64,000 bases of DNA from Kitasatospora albolonga (GCA_002082585.1 CP020563.1:4768001-4832000); one strand, 5' to 3'; shown: positions 1 to 8,228, counted from the first letter of the stretch. Numbers and translations: made by a program. The notes: a model not told the origin generated them from the letters alone.

Positions 1-1
1 C

Positions 2-1120
2 CACACCTTTCGCACGCACGCCCGCACCTGGCTGGCGACCCACCTCGCCGACGCGGTGAGCCCCCGCGCGTGGGAACGCGAGTTGGGCCAGGCGGGATGG
101 ATCGGCATCGGCTGGCCGGAGGGCGGCGGCGCGGGCTACGGCAACCGCCCCGCCCCCCTCGCCCACCAGGTCGTCTGGGCCGAGGAGTACGCCCGCTCCG
201 CCGCGCCGCCCCGGATGGGCCACATCGGGGAGAACCTCCTCGCGCCCACCCTCATCGCGTACGGCACCGAGGAGCAGCGGCGCCGCCATCTGCCCCCCAT
301 CGCCCGGGGCGAGACCCTCTGGTGCCAGGGGTACAGCGAACCCGGCGCCGGGTCCGACCTCGCGGGCATCCGTACCACCGCCACCCCGGACGGGACCGGG
401 GCCTACACCGTCACCGGGCAGAAGATCTGGACCTCGCTCGCCCAGGACGCCGACTGGTGCTTCGTGCTGGCCCGCACCGAACCCGGCTCCACCCGGCACC
501 GGGGCCTGACCTTCCTCCTGGTCGAGATGGACCAGCCGGGGAGGATCGAGGTGCGGCCGATCCGCCAGATGACGGGGACCAGCGAGTTCAACGAGGTCTT
601 CTTCGACGGGGCCCGGGCCGCCGAGGCGGTCGGCGGGGAGGGCGACGGCTGGGCGGTCGCCCTGGGGCTGCTCGCCCTGGAGCGCGGGGTTTCCACCCTC
701 GCCCAGCAGATCGGATTCGCCCGGGAGCTGGAGGAGGTGGTCGCCGCCGCCGTGGCGAGCGGGGCCGCCGACGACCCGGTCATCCGGGCCCAACTCGTAC
801 GTCAGTGGGCCGAGTTGGTCACCATGCGGCGGCACGCCCTGCGCACCCTCGGCGCCACGGGCGAACCGGGCGCCCCCAGTGTGGCGAAGCTGCTGTGGGG
901 CGGCTGGCACCAGCGGCTCGGCGAGCTGGCCGTGCGGGTGAGGGGGGAGGCGGGGGCGGTCGGCCCGGCGCCCTGGTCGGCGACGGACCCGTATCAACTC
1001 TCCGACGCGCAGCGCCTGTTCCTCTTCAGCCGGGCCGACACCATCTACGGCGGCTCCGACGAGATCCAGCGGAACATCATCGCCGAGCGGGTGCTCGGCC
1101 TACCGAGGGAGCCGAGATGA
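2..1120 (+). CDS. Acyl-CoA dehydrogenase (5' end outside the window)
   Basis: FAD-dependent alpha,beta-dehydrogenation of an acyl-CoA is the expected role. The reading frame is open from the window edge, so the true start lies upstream and the internal GTG at 56 is not the start. Visible family signatures are CQGYSEPGAGSDLAG (flavin/substrate loop), TGTSEFNEVFFD in the middle domain, and a C-terminal YGGSDEIQRNIIAERVLGLP block that is typical of the last helix. The stop codon overlaps the next start as ATGA, so the gene is translationally coupled to the zinc dehydrogenase. Substrate cannot be told from the sequence. Family assignment is secure. Confidence 0.93.
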   Translation, partial: HTFRTHARTWLATHLADAVSPRAWERELGQAGWIGIGWPEGGGAGYGNRPAPLAHQVVWAEEYARSAAPPRMGHIGENLLAPTLIAYGTEEQRRRHLPPIARGETLWCQGYSEPGAGSDLAGIRTTATPDGTGAYTVTGQKIWTSLAQDADWCFVLARTEPGSTRHRGLTFLLVEMDQPGRIEVRPIRQMTGTSEFNEVFFDGARAAEAVGGEGDGWAVALGLLALERGVSTLAQQIGFARELEEVVAAAVASGAADDPVIRAQLVRQWAELVTMRRHALRTLGATGEPGAPSVAKLLWGGWHQRLGELAVRVRGEAGAVGPAPWSATDPYQLSDAQRLFLFSRADTIYGGSDEIQRNIIAERVLGLPREPR

Positions 1121-2166
1121 GAGGCGTCGTCTTCGACGGCACACGGACCGAGGTCGTCGACGACCTGGAGATACGCGGACCGGGCCCCGGCGAGGTGCTG
1201 GTGGCGGTGGCCGCCGCCGGACTCTGCCACAGCGACCTGTCGGTGGTCGACGGCACGATCCCCTTCCCCGTCCCCGTCGTGCTCGGCCACGAGGGCGCGG
1301 GCGTGGTGGAGGCGGTCGGCCCCGGCGTCGGCCACGTACGGCCGGGTGATCATGTGGCGCTCTCCACCCTCGCCAACTGCGGGACCTGCGCCCAGTGCGA
1401 CCGGGGCAGGCCCACGATGTGCCGGAAGGCGATCGGGCGGCCGGGGCGGCCGTTCTCGCGGGGCGGTGAGCAGCTCTTCCAGTTCGCCTCCAACTCGGCT
1501 TTCGCGGAACGTACGTTGGTACGGGCCGTGCAGGCCGTGAAGATCCCGGCCGACCTGCCCCTCACCTCCGCCGCCCTGATCGGCTGCGGGGTCCTCACCG
1601 GTGTCGGGGCCGTACTGAACCGGGCGAAGGTCGACCGGGGCGACACCGTCGTGGTCATCGGCACCGGCGGTGTCGGCCTCAACGTGCTCCAGGGCGCGCG
1701 GCTCGCGGGCGCGCTCACCGTCGTCGCCGTCGACAGCAACCCGGCGAAAGAGGCGGTGGCCCGGCAGTTCGGCGCCACGCACTTCCTGACCTCGGCCGAC
1801 GGCGTACGGGACATCCTCCCCGACGGGGCCGACCACGCCTTCGAGTGCGTCGGCCGCACCGAGCTGATCCGGCAGGCGGTCGACCTGCTGGACCGGCACG
1901 GCCAGGCGGTCCTGCTCGGCGTCCCGGCGGCGGGCGCCGAGGCGTCGTTCACCGTCTCCTCGATGTACCTCGACAAGTCGATCCTCGGCTGCCGTTACGG
2001 CTCCTCGCGCCCGCAGCGGGACATCGCCCTGTACGCGGACCTCTACCGGGAGGGCCGCCTCCTCCTGGACGAACTCGTCACCGAGACCTACCCGGTGGAG
2101 GACTTCGCCAAGGCCGCCGAGGACGCGCACCACGGGCGGGTGGCCCGGGGTGTCCTGGTCTTCTGA
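1117..2166 (+). CDS. Zinc-dependent alcohol dehydrogenase (MDR family)
   Basis: 349-residue NAD(P)-dependent medium-chain dehydrogenase. The catalytic-zinc region reads CHSDLSVVDG and GHEGAGVVEAVG. The structural zinc lobe is the four-cysteine string CGTCAQCDRGRPTMC, and the Rossmann motif is GTGGVGLNVLQ. The start is the ATG of the ATGA overlap with the acyl-CoA dehydrogenase. This coupling suggests the pair handles consecutive acyl-CoA or alcohol/aldehyde steps of one catabolic route. No CTGACG-type operator lies between them; the operon promoter is upstream of the window. The physiological alcohol is unknown. Confidence 0.93.
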   Translation: MRGVVFDGTRTEVVDDLEIRGPGPGEVLVAVAAAGLCHSDLSVVDGTIPFPVPVVLGHEGAGVVEAVGPGVGHVRPGDHVALSTLANCGTCAQCDRGRPTMCRKAIGRPGRPFSRGGEQLFQFASNSAFAERTLVRAVQAVKIPADLPLTSAALIGCGVLTGVGAVLNRAKVDRGDTVVVIGTGGVGLNVLQGARLAGALTVVAVDSNPAKEAVARQFGATHFLTSADGVRDILPDGADHAFECVGRTELIRQAVDLLDRHGQAVLLGVPAAGAEASFTVSSMYLDKSILGCRYGSSRPQRDIALYADLYREGRLLLDELVTETYPVEDFAKAAEDAHHGRVARGVLVF

Positions 2167-2220
2167 CCACCGTTGCCCGAAGGGGAGTTCGGCCGAGGGG
2201 CCCCGGTTCGGGGCGTCGGC

Positions 2221-2265
2221 TCAGGAGGTGTCCGCTCAGGAGGTGCCGACTCAGGAGGTGTCCGC
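2221..2265 (-). repeat. Three 15-bp direct repeats, each containing the stop codon of the GlxA-type gene
   Basis: Units begin at 2221, 2236 and 2251 and start with TCAGGAGGTG on the plus strand. Read on the minus strand each unit ends in TGA, so the last codons (ADTS stop) are echoed twice as VGTS stop and ADTS stop beyond the real end. The protein itself is unaffected. Confidence 0.9.
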
Positions 2266-3240
2266 CGACGCCCGGAACGTACGCCGGTACACCGTCGGCG
2301 GCACCCCCAGCGCCGCCTGGAGGTGCTGGCGCAGGGAGGTCGCCGTGCCGAAACCGGCGTCCCGGGCCACCTGGTCGATCGAGAGGTCCGAGGACTCCAG
2401 CAGATGCCGGGCCCGCTCCACCCGCTGCTGTGTCAGCCACTGGCCGGGGCTGACGCCCACCTCCTCCCGGAAGCGGCGGGTGAAGGTCCGTACGCTCATC
2501 GACTCCTGCTGGGCCATGTCCCGCAGCAGGATCGGCCTCTCCAGCCGCCCCAGCGCCCAGGCCCGGGCGGCGGTGGTCGTCGCGAACTGCGGTTCGGGAA
2601 CGGGGCGCTGGATGTACTGGGCCTGTCCGCCGTCCCGGTACGGGGGGACCACCGTGCGCCGGGCGATCTCGGTGGCGACGGCGGCCCCGTGGTCGCGCCG
2701 CACGAGGTGGAGGCAGAGGTCGATCCCGGCGGCGACCCCGGCGGAGGTGAGGACGTCCCCGTCGTCGATGAACAGCACACCCGGGTCGACGCGGACCTGC
2801 GGGAAGGTCCGCTGGAAGTGGTCGGCGGCCGACCAGTGCGTGGTGGCGGGGCGGCCGTCCAGGTATCCGGCGGCGGCCAGGACGTAACTGCCGGTGCAGA
2901 TGGAGACCATCCGGGTGCCCGGCCGGACGAGCGCGAAGGCGGCGGTCAGCTCCTCGGTGAGCCTGCCCTCGTCGAAGACCGGGCCCAGCTCGTAGGAGGC
3001 GGGGACGACCACGGTGTCGGCGGTGGCGAGCGCCTCGGGGCCGTGCTCCACGAGGATCGAGAAGTCGGAGTCGGTCCGGACGGGCCCCGGCGGGCGGACG
3101 GAGCAGGTCACGACCTCGTACAGCTTCCCGCCCTGGTTGCCCGGTATGGGGTCCAGGGAGCGGCCGAAGATCCGGTCCGGGATGCCCAGTTCGAAGGGGA
3201 GCAGTCCGTCCAGGGCCAGGACGGCGACGCGGTGCGGCAT
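2251..3240 (-). CDS. GlxA-family transcriptional regulator (DJ-1/PfpI domain plus AraC HTH)
   Basis: 329 residues. The N-terminal two thirds is a DJ-1/PfpI-like (class I glutamine amidotransferase-like) fold with the nucleophile-elbow sequence SICTGSYVLAAAGYLDG near residue 115 and THW after it. The C-terminal ~100 residues are an AraC-type double helix-turn-helix (MSVRTFTRRFREEVGVSP, then FGTATSLRQHLQ). The start is supported by AGGAGG seven bases upstream of ATG. It faces a small membrane-protein gene across 93 bp that contains a DasR-like palindrome. Ligand unknown. The 3' end is surrounded by 15-bp repeats. Confidence 0.92.
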   Translation of the reverse strand: MPHRVAVLALDGLLPFELGIPDRIFGRSLDPIPGNQGGKLYEVVTCSVRPPGPVRTDSDFSILVEHGPEALATADTVVVPASYELGPVFDEGRLTEELTAAFALVRPGTRMVSICTGSYVLAAAGYLDGRPATTHWSAADHFQRTFPQVRVDPGVLFIDDGDVLTSAGVAAGIDLCLHLVRRDHGAAVATEIARRTVVPPYRDGGQAQYIQRPVPEPQFATTTAARAWALGRLERPILLRDMAQQESMSVRTFTRRFREEVGVSPGQWLTQQRVERARHLLESSDLSIDQVARDAGFGTATSLRQHLQAALGVPPTVYRRTFRASADTS

Positions 3241-3297
3241 GGCGGGCCTCCTCGGAACGCGCCGACGGGATCGTGGGGGTCCGCCGGGAAGTCACTG

Positions 3298-3313
3298 GTT
3301 GGTATAGACCATG
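3298..3313. promoter_or_regulatory. DasR-responsive-element-like palindrome
   Basis: The core TGGTATAGACCA (3300-3311) matches 11 of 12 positions of the dre core TGGTCTAGACCA known for the GntR-family GlcNAc regulator DasR. It lies 22 bp before the GTG of the DUF2809 gene and about 57 bp before the divergent GlxA-type start, so it could control either. Known fact: DasR binds this motif in Streptomyces. Binding here is inferred. Confidence 0.55.
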
Positions 3314-3333
3314 GGCTGGTACAGGGTAGCGAT

Positions 3334-3840
3334 GTGAGAGAGAAGCCGACAGAGACCGCGTCCATTCCCGACGGCCCGCGTGCGCCGCGGCCGTCGCCAC
3401 CGTTCCGGCCGCCGATGCCGTTCCGGGGGAGGCGTCCCGTACGGGGCTCCGCCCTCCGTGCCCGCGTCCTTGCGGCCTGCGCCGCCCTCCTCACCGTCGC
3501 CGCCGGGCTCGCCGTGCGCGCCGGGGCGGACGGCGCCTTCGCCAAGTACGCGGGGAGCGCGCTCTATACGGTGCTGCTCTGCGCCCTCGTCGCCTTCTGC
3601 GCTCCCCGCGCGCGGCCCCTCGCCGTGGCCGGGATCGGGCTCGGCCTGAGCTGGGCGGTGGAGTTCTTCCAGCTCACGGGGGTGCCCGCGGGGCTGTCGG
3701 CGCGGAGTGCGGTCGCCCGGCTGGTCCTCGGGTCGACGTTCAACGGGCCGGACCTGTTCTGGTACGTGGTGGGCGCGGCGGTGGCGTGGGGCGTGCACGC
3801 GGGCGTACGCCGGGGATTCCGGCCCCGTGCGGTGGCCTGA
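3334..3840 (+). CDS. DUF2809 small membrane protein
   Basis: 168 residues. After a basic, proline-rich N-terminus of about 40 residues come four hydrophobic segments (starting near VLAACAALLTVAAGLAV, ALYTVLLCALVAFCA, VAGIGLGLSWAVEFFQL and DLFWYVVGAAVAW). The string SWAVEFFQLTG followed by LVLGSTFNGPDLFWY is typical of DUF2809/VanZ-like proteins. GTG 3334 is chosen because AGGGTAG precedes it; ATG 3415 is in frame but has no ribosome site. Function unknown. The dre-like site just upstream suggests amino-sugar-linked control. Confidence 0.72.
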   Translation: MREKPTETASIPDGPRAPRPSPPFRPPMPFRGRRPVRGSALRARVLAACAALLTVAAGLAVRAGADGAFAKYAGSALYTVLLCALVAFCAPRARPLAVAGIGLGLSWAVEFFQLTGVPAGLSARSAVARLVLGSTFNGPDLFWYVVGAAVAWGVHAGVRRGFRPRAVA

Positions 3841-3905
3841 TCCCTGCGAACCATGTCCCTCCGGCCACTCGTGGGGGTGGGGCGGCGGACCAGAGGCTGG
3901 TCCCC

Positions 3906-5225
3906 GTGACCGAGACCATCGAAAGCGCGGCCCAGGACGGCGACCGGCAGCGGTCCCGCGCGGGCCGCCGACCCCGTCCCCGTATCCACCGGGCGTGGAC
4001 CGTCGCCGCCGTCACCTTCGTGACGATCGTCGGCGGCGCCGCGTTCGGGACCCTGCCCGGGCTGCTCATCAACCCGCTCCACACCGAGTTCGGCTGGTCG
4101 CGGGGCGAGATCGGGCTCGCGGCCTCCATCAACATGGCGCTGTACGGGGTGACGGCCCCGTTCGCCGCCGCGCTGATGGACCGGTTCGGCATCCGGCGGG
4201 TCGTGGCGACCGCGCTGACCATGGTGGCGGCCGGGGCGCTCGCCAGTGTCTGGATGACGGCCTCCTGGCAGCTGATGATCTACTGGGGAGTCCTCGTCGG
4301 CCTGGGCACCGGTTCCATGGCGATGGCCTTCGCCGCGACCGTCACCCACCGCTGGTTCGTGGCCCGGCGGGGCCTGGTCACCGGCATCCTCACCGCCGCC
4401 GGAGCCTCCGGACAGCTGATCTTCCTCCCGCTCTGCGCCTGGATCGTCTCCGAGCACGGCTGGCGGCCCGCCTCGGTCACCACGGCTCTGGCGGCGCTCG
4501 TCGTGGTCCCGTTCGTCTGGCTCCTGATGCGCGACCACCCGGCCGACGCGGGGCTCGCCCCGTACGGCGGTGTGTACGTGGCGAAGCCCGCCCCGGCGCG
4601 GGGTGCCGCGCGCCGCACGGTGAAGGTGCTGTTCTCGGCGGCGCGCACCGGCCCGTTCTGGCTGCTGGCCGGGACCTTCGCGATCTGCGGGGCCTCCACC
4701 AACGGCCTGATCCGCACCCACTTCGTCCCCTCCGCCCACGACCACGGCATGCCGATCACGGCGGCCGCCTCGCTGCTGGCGGTGATCGGGGTCTTCGACG
4801 TCGTCGGCACGATCTTCTCGGGGTGGCTCACCGACCGCTTCGACGCCCGCCGCCTGCTCGCCGTCTACTACGCGCTGCGCGGGATCTCGCTGCTGTTCCT
4901 GCCGATGCTGATGGCGCCGGAGGTGCAGCCGCCGATGGTCTTCTTCATCGTCTTCTACGGGCTGGACTGGGTGGCCACGGTCCCGCCGACGCTGGCGCTC
5001 TGCCGCGAGCAGTACGGCGACGACAGCGCCATCGTCTTCGGCTGGGTGCTGGCCTCGCACCAGGTGGGCGCGGCGGTAGTGGCATTCCTCGGCGGGGTCG
5101 CGCGGGACGTCTTCGGCAGCTACGACGTGGTCTGGTACGCGGCGGGGGCGCTGTGTGCCGTCGCCGCGCTGATGTCGCTGGTGATCCGGCGGGCCGGGGC
5201 CGCCCGGGCGCCTGTCGGCGGCTGA
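3906..5225 (+). CDS. MFS transporter
   Basis: 439-residue major facilitator with twelve predicted membrane spans, a short charged N-terminus and a longer central loop near residue 205. The loop-2 signature is MDRFGIRRVVATAL and its second-half counterpart is LTDRFDARRLLAVYY. TEFGWSRGEIGLAASINM resembles the oxalate/formate-antiporter branch of MFS, which commonly moves organic anions. GTG 3906 is chosen because the in-frame region before it is an unrelated arginine-rich stretch and GAGG precedes it. The gene lies 65 bp after the DUF2809 gene. Substrate not determinable. Confidence 0.9.
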   Translation: MTETIESAAQDGDRQRSRAGRRPRPRIHRAWTVAAVTFVTIVGGAAFGTLPGLLINPLHTEFGWSRGEIGLAASINMALYGVTAPFAAALMDRFGIRRVVATALTMVAAGALASVWMTASWQLMIYWGVLVGLGTGSMAMAFAATVTHRWFVARRGLVTGILTAAGASGQLIFLPLCAWIVSEHGWRPASVTTALAALVVVPFVWLLMRDHPADAGLAPYGGVYVAKPAPARGAARRTVKVLFSAARTGPFWLLAGTFAICGASTNGLIRTHFVPSAHDHGMPITAAASLLAVIGVFDVVGTIFSGWLTDRFDARRLLAVYYALRGISLLFLPMLMAPEVQPPMVFFIVFYGLDWVATVPPTLALCREQYGDDSAIVFGWVLASHQVGAAVVAFLGGVARDVFGSYDVVWYAAGALCAVAALMSLVIRRAGAARAPVGG

Positions 5226-5345
5226 ACCGGGGCGCGCGGCAGCGGCTGAACACCGGCACCTGCCGACGGGTGAACCGGGGCGCCTCCCGAGCGGCTGAAC
5301 CCCTGCGTGCCCGCTAGCGGCTGAACATCGGCGCGCCTGCTAGCG
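5226..5345. repeat. Imperfect ~26-bp tandem repeats between two convergent genes
   Basis: About five units carry the plus-strand core AGCGGCTGAAC or GGGTGAACCG, starting right after the MFS stop and running into the flavin reductase stop at 5340. On the minus strand the units echo the last codons of the reductase (RFTR stop). The MFS end GGCTGAACC also matches the core, so the array may have grown from either gene end. Confidence 0.8.
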
Positions 5346-5972
5346 GGTGAACCGGCCGAACACCCCCCGGTGGAACAGCAGCGGCTCCCCCTCCGCCACC
5401 GCCCCCAGCGCCTCCACCCGGCCGACCACGATGAGGTGGTCCCCTCCGGTGTGGACGGCGTGCACGCGGCAGTCGATCCAGGCCGGTACGGAGCCGAGCA
5501 GCGGTGACCCCGTCGCCGGGGCGTCCTCGTACGCCACCCCCGCGAACTTGTCCGCCCCGCTCACCGCGAACCCCCGGCACAGCGGCGCCTGTTCGGCCCC
5601 CAGCACGTTGACGCAGAACGCCCCGGCGCGGGCGATGCGCGGCCAGGTCGTCGACGTGCGGGCGACCATGAAGGCGACCAGCGGCGGGTCCAGCGAGAGC
5701 GAGGCGAAGGACTGGCAGGCGAAACCGGCGGGCCCGTCCGCGTCGCGCGCGGTGACGACGGTGACGCCACTGGCGAAGTGGCCCAGTACGCGCCGGAATT
5801 CGGCCGGGTCGACAGGGAGCCGCTCACCGTCCCGGACGGCCCTCAGATCCGGCCGGGGCAGGGCGCCCGGCGGCGCGTGCTCCGCCCCTGCCGCTGTCGT
5901 GTCGGCGCCGACGGACCTGAGGTACCGGACGGCGGTGGCTGCCATGCCTGCGTGTCCCATCACACCGTCCAT
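5340..5972 (-). CDS. Flavin reductase family protein
   Basis: 210-residue FMN-binding split-barrel protein of the flavin:NAD(P)H reductase family, which supplies reduced flavin to two-component monooxygenases (HpaC/HsaB type). Diagnostic strings are FASGVTVVTA, FACQSFASLSLDPPLVAF, FCVNVLG and the C-terminal GDHLIVVGRVEAL. A CTGACG-N3-CGTCAG operator ends five bases before the ATG and there is no Shine-Dalgarno sequence, which suggests a leaderless message. An internal ATG at 5942 is a possible alternative start. No partner oxygenase is adjacent. Confidence 0.9.
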   Translation of the reverse strand: MDGVMGHAGMAATAVRYLRSVGADTTAAGAEHAPPGALPRPDLRAVRDGERLPVDPAEFRRVLGHFASGVTVVTARDADGPAGFACQSFASLSLDPPLVAFMVARTSTTWPRIARAGAFCVNVLGAEQAPLCRGFAVSGADKFAGVAYEDAPATGSPLLGSVPAWIDCRVHAVHTGGDHLIVVGRVEALGAVAEGEPLLFHRGVFGRFTR

Positions 5973-5977
5973 TAGAA

Positions 5978-5992
5978 CTGACGGTTCGTCAG
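5978..5992. promoter_or_regulatory. Palindromic operator, perfect CTGACG-GTT-CGTCAG
   Basis: Fifteen-base dyad with both six-base arms perfect. It sits immediately upstream of the flavin reductase start codon. Its core sequence is identical to the copy at 52284. It is one of eight copies in the window; see findings. Confidence 0.8.
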
Positions 5993-6039
5993 ATGTGAAC
6001 CTCTTCCGCTGGGCGCGCGTTGGGGCGGAGGCCGCCCTT

Positions 6040-6408
6040 TCACCACCAGTAGGCGGGGTAGCGGGCGGTCTTTCCGCTGCGCCCGGCCAGGACGCCGACG
6101 CCCACGATCACGACCGTGGCGAGCAGCAGCAGGGCGAGAAAAAGGGGCGCCGCGGGCTGGGTCGCCACGACGATGACGGCGGTGGCGGCGGCGGGGGAGT
6201 GTCCGGTGCGGGTGAGGGCCATGGCGCCGATCGCCAGGCCGCCCGCCAGGGCCGAGGCCCACACCGAGCCGCCGACGGCGGCGAGGACCGCGAAGCCGGT
6301 GAGCGCCGAGACGAGCTGCCCGCCGATGACATGGCGCGGCTGGGCCAGCGGCAGGGCGGGCGCCGCGAAGACGAGCGCGGCGCTGGCGGCCAGCGGCGGG
6401 ATGAGCAC
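6040..6408 (-). CDS. HPP family integral membrane protein, probably disrupted at the 5' end
   Basis: The open frame from GTG 6408 gives 122 residues with the HPP-family core LIPPLAASAALVFAAP, QPRHVIGGQLVSAL and TRTGHSPAAATAVIV. HPP proteins have four membrane helices, and the first (LGGTVALLLLAAIGHALGQ) is encoded in frame just upstream of 6408, but that extension has no ATG, GTG or TTG. A good ribosome site (AAAGGAA) and GTG do exist at 6590, in a different frame; a single missing base between them would join the two. So the gene is either frameshifted or starts unusually. Some HPP proteins transport nitrite; the role here is unknown. Confidence 0.6.
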   Translation of the reverse strand: MLIPPLAASAALVFAAPALPLAQPRHVIGGQLVSALTGFAVLAAVGGSVWASALAGGLAIGAMALTRTGHSPAAATAVIVVATQPAAPLFLALLLLATVVIVGVGVLAGRSGKTARYPAYWW

Positions 6409-6621
6409 CGTCTGGCCGAGGGCGTGGCCGATGGCCGCGAGCAGCAGCAGGGCGACCGTACCGCCGAGGGTCGCGACCGAGACGGAGGAGGGCTTCGGGT
6501 GGGGCGGCGCCTTGGTGGCCGGCAGGGAGGAGAGGGAGGAGGGGGTGCGGGGGTTGAGCGGGGAGGGTGGTTGAGGGGGGTGTCGGGCACCGGGATTCCT
6601 TTCGCGACGACCTGTTCATGG

Positions 6622-6654
6622 GCTAACGGTTGAAGCATAGATTCATCCGTTAGC
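6622..6654. promoter_or_regulatory. Long inverted repeat in the HPP/CGNR divergent promoter
   Basis: Arms at 6622-6634 and 6642-6654 (GCTAACGG-type outer parts) pair at 12 of 13 positions around a 7-base centre. The dyad lies 37 bp upstream of the first CGNR gene and before the HPP gene. It is a good candidate operator, plausibly for the CGNR protein itself. Confidence 0.6.
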
Positions 6655-6691
6655 TTTGCGGGGGCTTTTCCGTGAGAGGCAGGATGGGGAG

Positions 6692-7363
6692 ATGGCTGAA
6701 GGCGTCGCGGAGGAGCGGGAAGAGCGGGCGGAGGGGCGGGGGGAGCGGGGGCAGTCGTGGGTGGGCGTGCCGCTCACCGGCGAACCGCTTCCCCTCGACC
6801 TGGTCAACACCACGTACATCAAGGGCGGTCTACGGGGACGGCTCGTCGACGCACTCGCCGCCGGGCCGCAGGACCTGGACAGCTGGCTGGCCGCCCAGCG
6901 CCACCGCTTCGCCCCCGGGACCGCCGCCGCGCTGGCCGCCGCACCGCCCGCGGGCCCGGAGCGGCACCACGAGTTCCTGGAGCTGCGCCGGGCCCTGCGC
7001 TCCCTGGCCGGGGCGCGGGCGGCGGGCGGTGGCCCGGACTCCGGCGCGTCGGCCGTGGTGAACACGTACGCGCGCATGGCCGCCGACTGGCCGGAGCTGG
7101 CCCCCGGCCCGGAGTTCCGGGCCGTCGTCCGCCCGGTGGAGGGGGACCCCGTGCGCCGGGCGCTCGGGGCGATCGCCGCCGACGCGGTCGGGCTGTTCAC
7201 GGGCGCCGACGGTGACCGGCTGCGGGCCTGCCCCGCGCCGGGCTGCATCCTCTACTTCGTCAAGACCCATACCCGCCGCGCGTGGTGCACGGCGGGGTGC
7301 GGAAGCCGGGTCCGCGTGGCCCGCCACAGCAGGCGCGCCCGTACGGACGGCGAAGAGGCGTGA
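6692..7363 (+). CDS. CGNR zinc-finger / ABATE-domain regulator, divergent type
   Basis: 223 residues. The N-terminal ABATE-like domain starts at PLTGEPLPLDLVNTTY. The C-terminal zinc finger has CPAPGC, then WCTAGCGSR, where the usual CGNR is changed to CGSR and the usual WLFLD is LYFVK. The family is regarded as a putative stress-linked transcription regulator. ATG 6692 has GGGGA only one base away, so the start is not firmly set. It is convergent with a canonical paralogue at 7445-8065 and has its own upstream inverted repeat. Confidence 0.85.
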   Translation: MAEGVAEEREERAEGRGERGQSWVGVPLTGEPLPLDLVNTTYIKGGLRGRLVDALAAGPQDLDSWLAAQRHRFAPGTAAALAAAPPAGPERHHEFLELRRALRSLAGARAAGGGPDSGASAVVNTYARMAADWPELAPGPEFRAVVRPVEGDPVRRALGAIAADAVGLFTGADGDRLRACPAPGCILYFVKTHTRRAWCTAGCGSRVRVARHSRRARTDGEEA

Positions 7364-7444
7364 CGGGGCGTCCGACGTTCTCCGGTGCGGCCGTCCGGCT
7401 GCCCGCCGGGTGACTTCCCGGGCGGTACGGGCGTGGCTTCCGGC

Positions 7445-8065
7445 TCAGGTACCGGTGCGGCGGGCGTAGTGCCGCTGGGCCTTCGCGCGGTTGCCGCAGC
7501 CGGCCATCGAGCACCAGCGGCGGGTGCCGTTCTTCGAGACGTCGAAGAAGTGCAGGACGCAGGTGCCGTTCGCGCACGCGCGGATGCGGTCGGGCCGGTC
7601 GGCCACCAGCCGGAGCCAGTTCTCGGCCGCGTACCAGGCGGGCCCCCAGGACGGGTCGTCCACCTCCACCGCCGACTCCGGCAGCCCGTTCGCCCCGAGG
7701 CCGCGGCGGATGCGCCCGTGGGACAGCACCTCGTTGAGCGCCGCCGTGGCGGCCGGGGTGGCCGGGGTGGCCGAATCCTGACGGCCGGTCGCGGCTGCTG
7801 ACGGTGCCGATGCCGTCGCCGCCGCCAGCGCTTCGAGCGCGGTGCGGGCCTCCAGCAGCCGGGTCAGGGTCTCGTGATCGGCGGTGGGGGCGAGGGGGGC
7901 CGTGTGCTCGCGCACGAGGTCGCTGCCCAGCCAGATGGCCAGGCCGTCCTCGGATTCCAGCAGGTCACGCGGGCCCTCCGCGTCGACCCACCGGGTGTTC
8001 AGCAGGTCGAGCGCGAGGGGTTCGCCGATCAGCGGCCGGGGGTCGGGCCCGGTGGGGTGCGGCAC
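7445..8065 (-). CDS. CGNR zinc-finger / ABATE-domain regulator, canonical type
   Basis: 206 residues. The ABATE domain begins PLIGEPLALDLLNTRWVD. The C-terminal finger is canonical: CANGTCVLHFFDVSKNGTRRW followed after W by CSMAGCGNRAKAQRHYAR. GTG 8065 is chosen for AAGGGA eight bases upstream, which excludes a 25-residue upstream extension. A 16-bp dyad TGTAC-N6-GTACA lies 31 bp upstream and could be autoregulatory. It faces the VOC gene divergently and the other CGNR gene convergently across an 81-bp gap. Confidence 0.9.
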   Translation of the reverse strand: MPHPTGPDPRPLIGEPLALDLLNTRWVDAEGPRDLLESEDGLAIWLGSDLVREHTAPLAPTADHETLTRLLEARTALEALAAATASAPSAAATGRQDSATPATPAATAALNEVLSHGRIRRGLGANGLPESAVEVDDPSWGPAWYAAENWLRLVADRPDRIRACANGTCVLHFFDVSKNGTRRWCSMAGCGNRAKAQRHYARRTGT

Positions 8066-8095
8066 GGCAGATGTCCCTTCGTCGTGAGTACTTCC

Positions 8096-8111
8096 TGTAC
8101 CCCCGTGTACA
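8096..8111. promoter_or_regulatory. Inverted repeat TGTAC-N6-GTACA
   Basis: Perfect five-base arms upstream of the canonical CGNR gene and within the divergent CGNR/VOC promoter region. This is a candidate regulator site; the protein that binds it is not known. Confidence 0.45.
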
Positions 8112-8143
8112 CCGATACTAACCGGCCATGCGCCTTTCACCGG

Positions 8144-8172
8144 TTGACGGCCTCATCTCTAACCCTTAAATT
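8144..8172 (+). promoter_or_regulatory. Likely vegetative promoter of the VOC gene
   Basis: TTGACG and TAAATT are separated by 17 bp in a locally AT-richer stretch, about 57 bp before the VOC start. This fits a housekeeping sigma-70-type promoter. Confidence 0.5.
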
Positions 8173-8228
8173 CGATTTCACTGGTTACGAGATGTCTCGT
8201 GGCCCCGACCGAAGGCGTGGAATCGATC

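Noticed and set aside
2173..3333. Plus-strand open frame running through the GlxA-type gene into the DUF2809 gene
   Set aside because: The first part is antisense to a conserved regulator. Only the part after GTG 3334 resembles a real protein.
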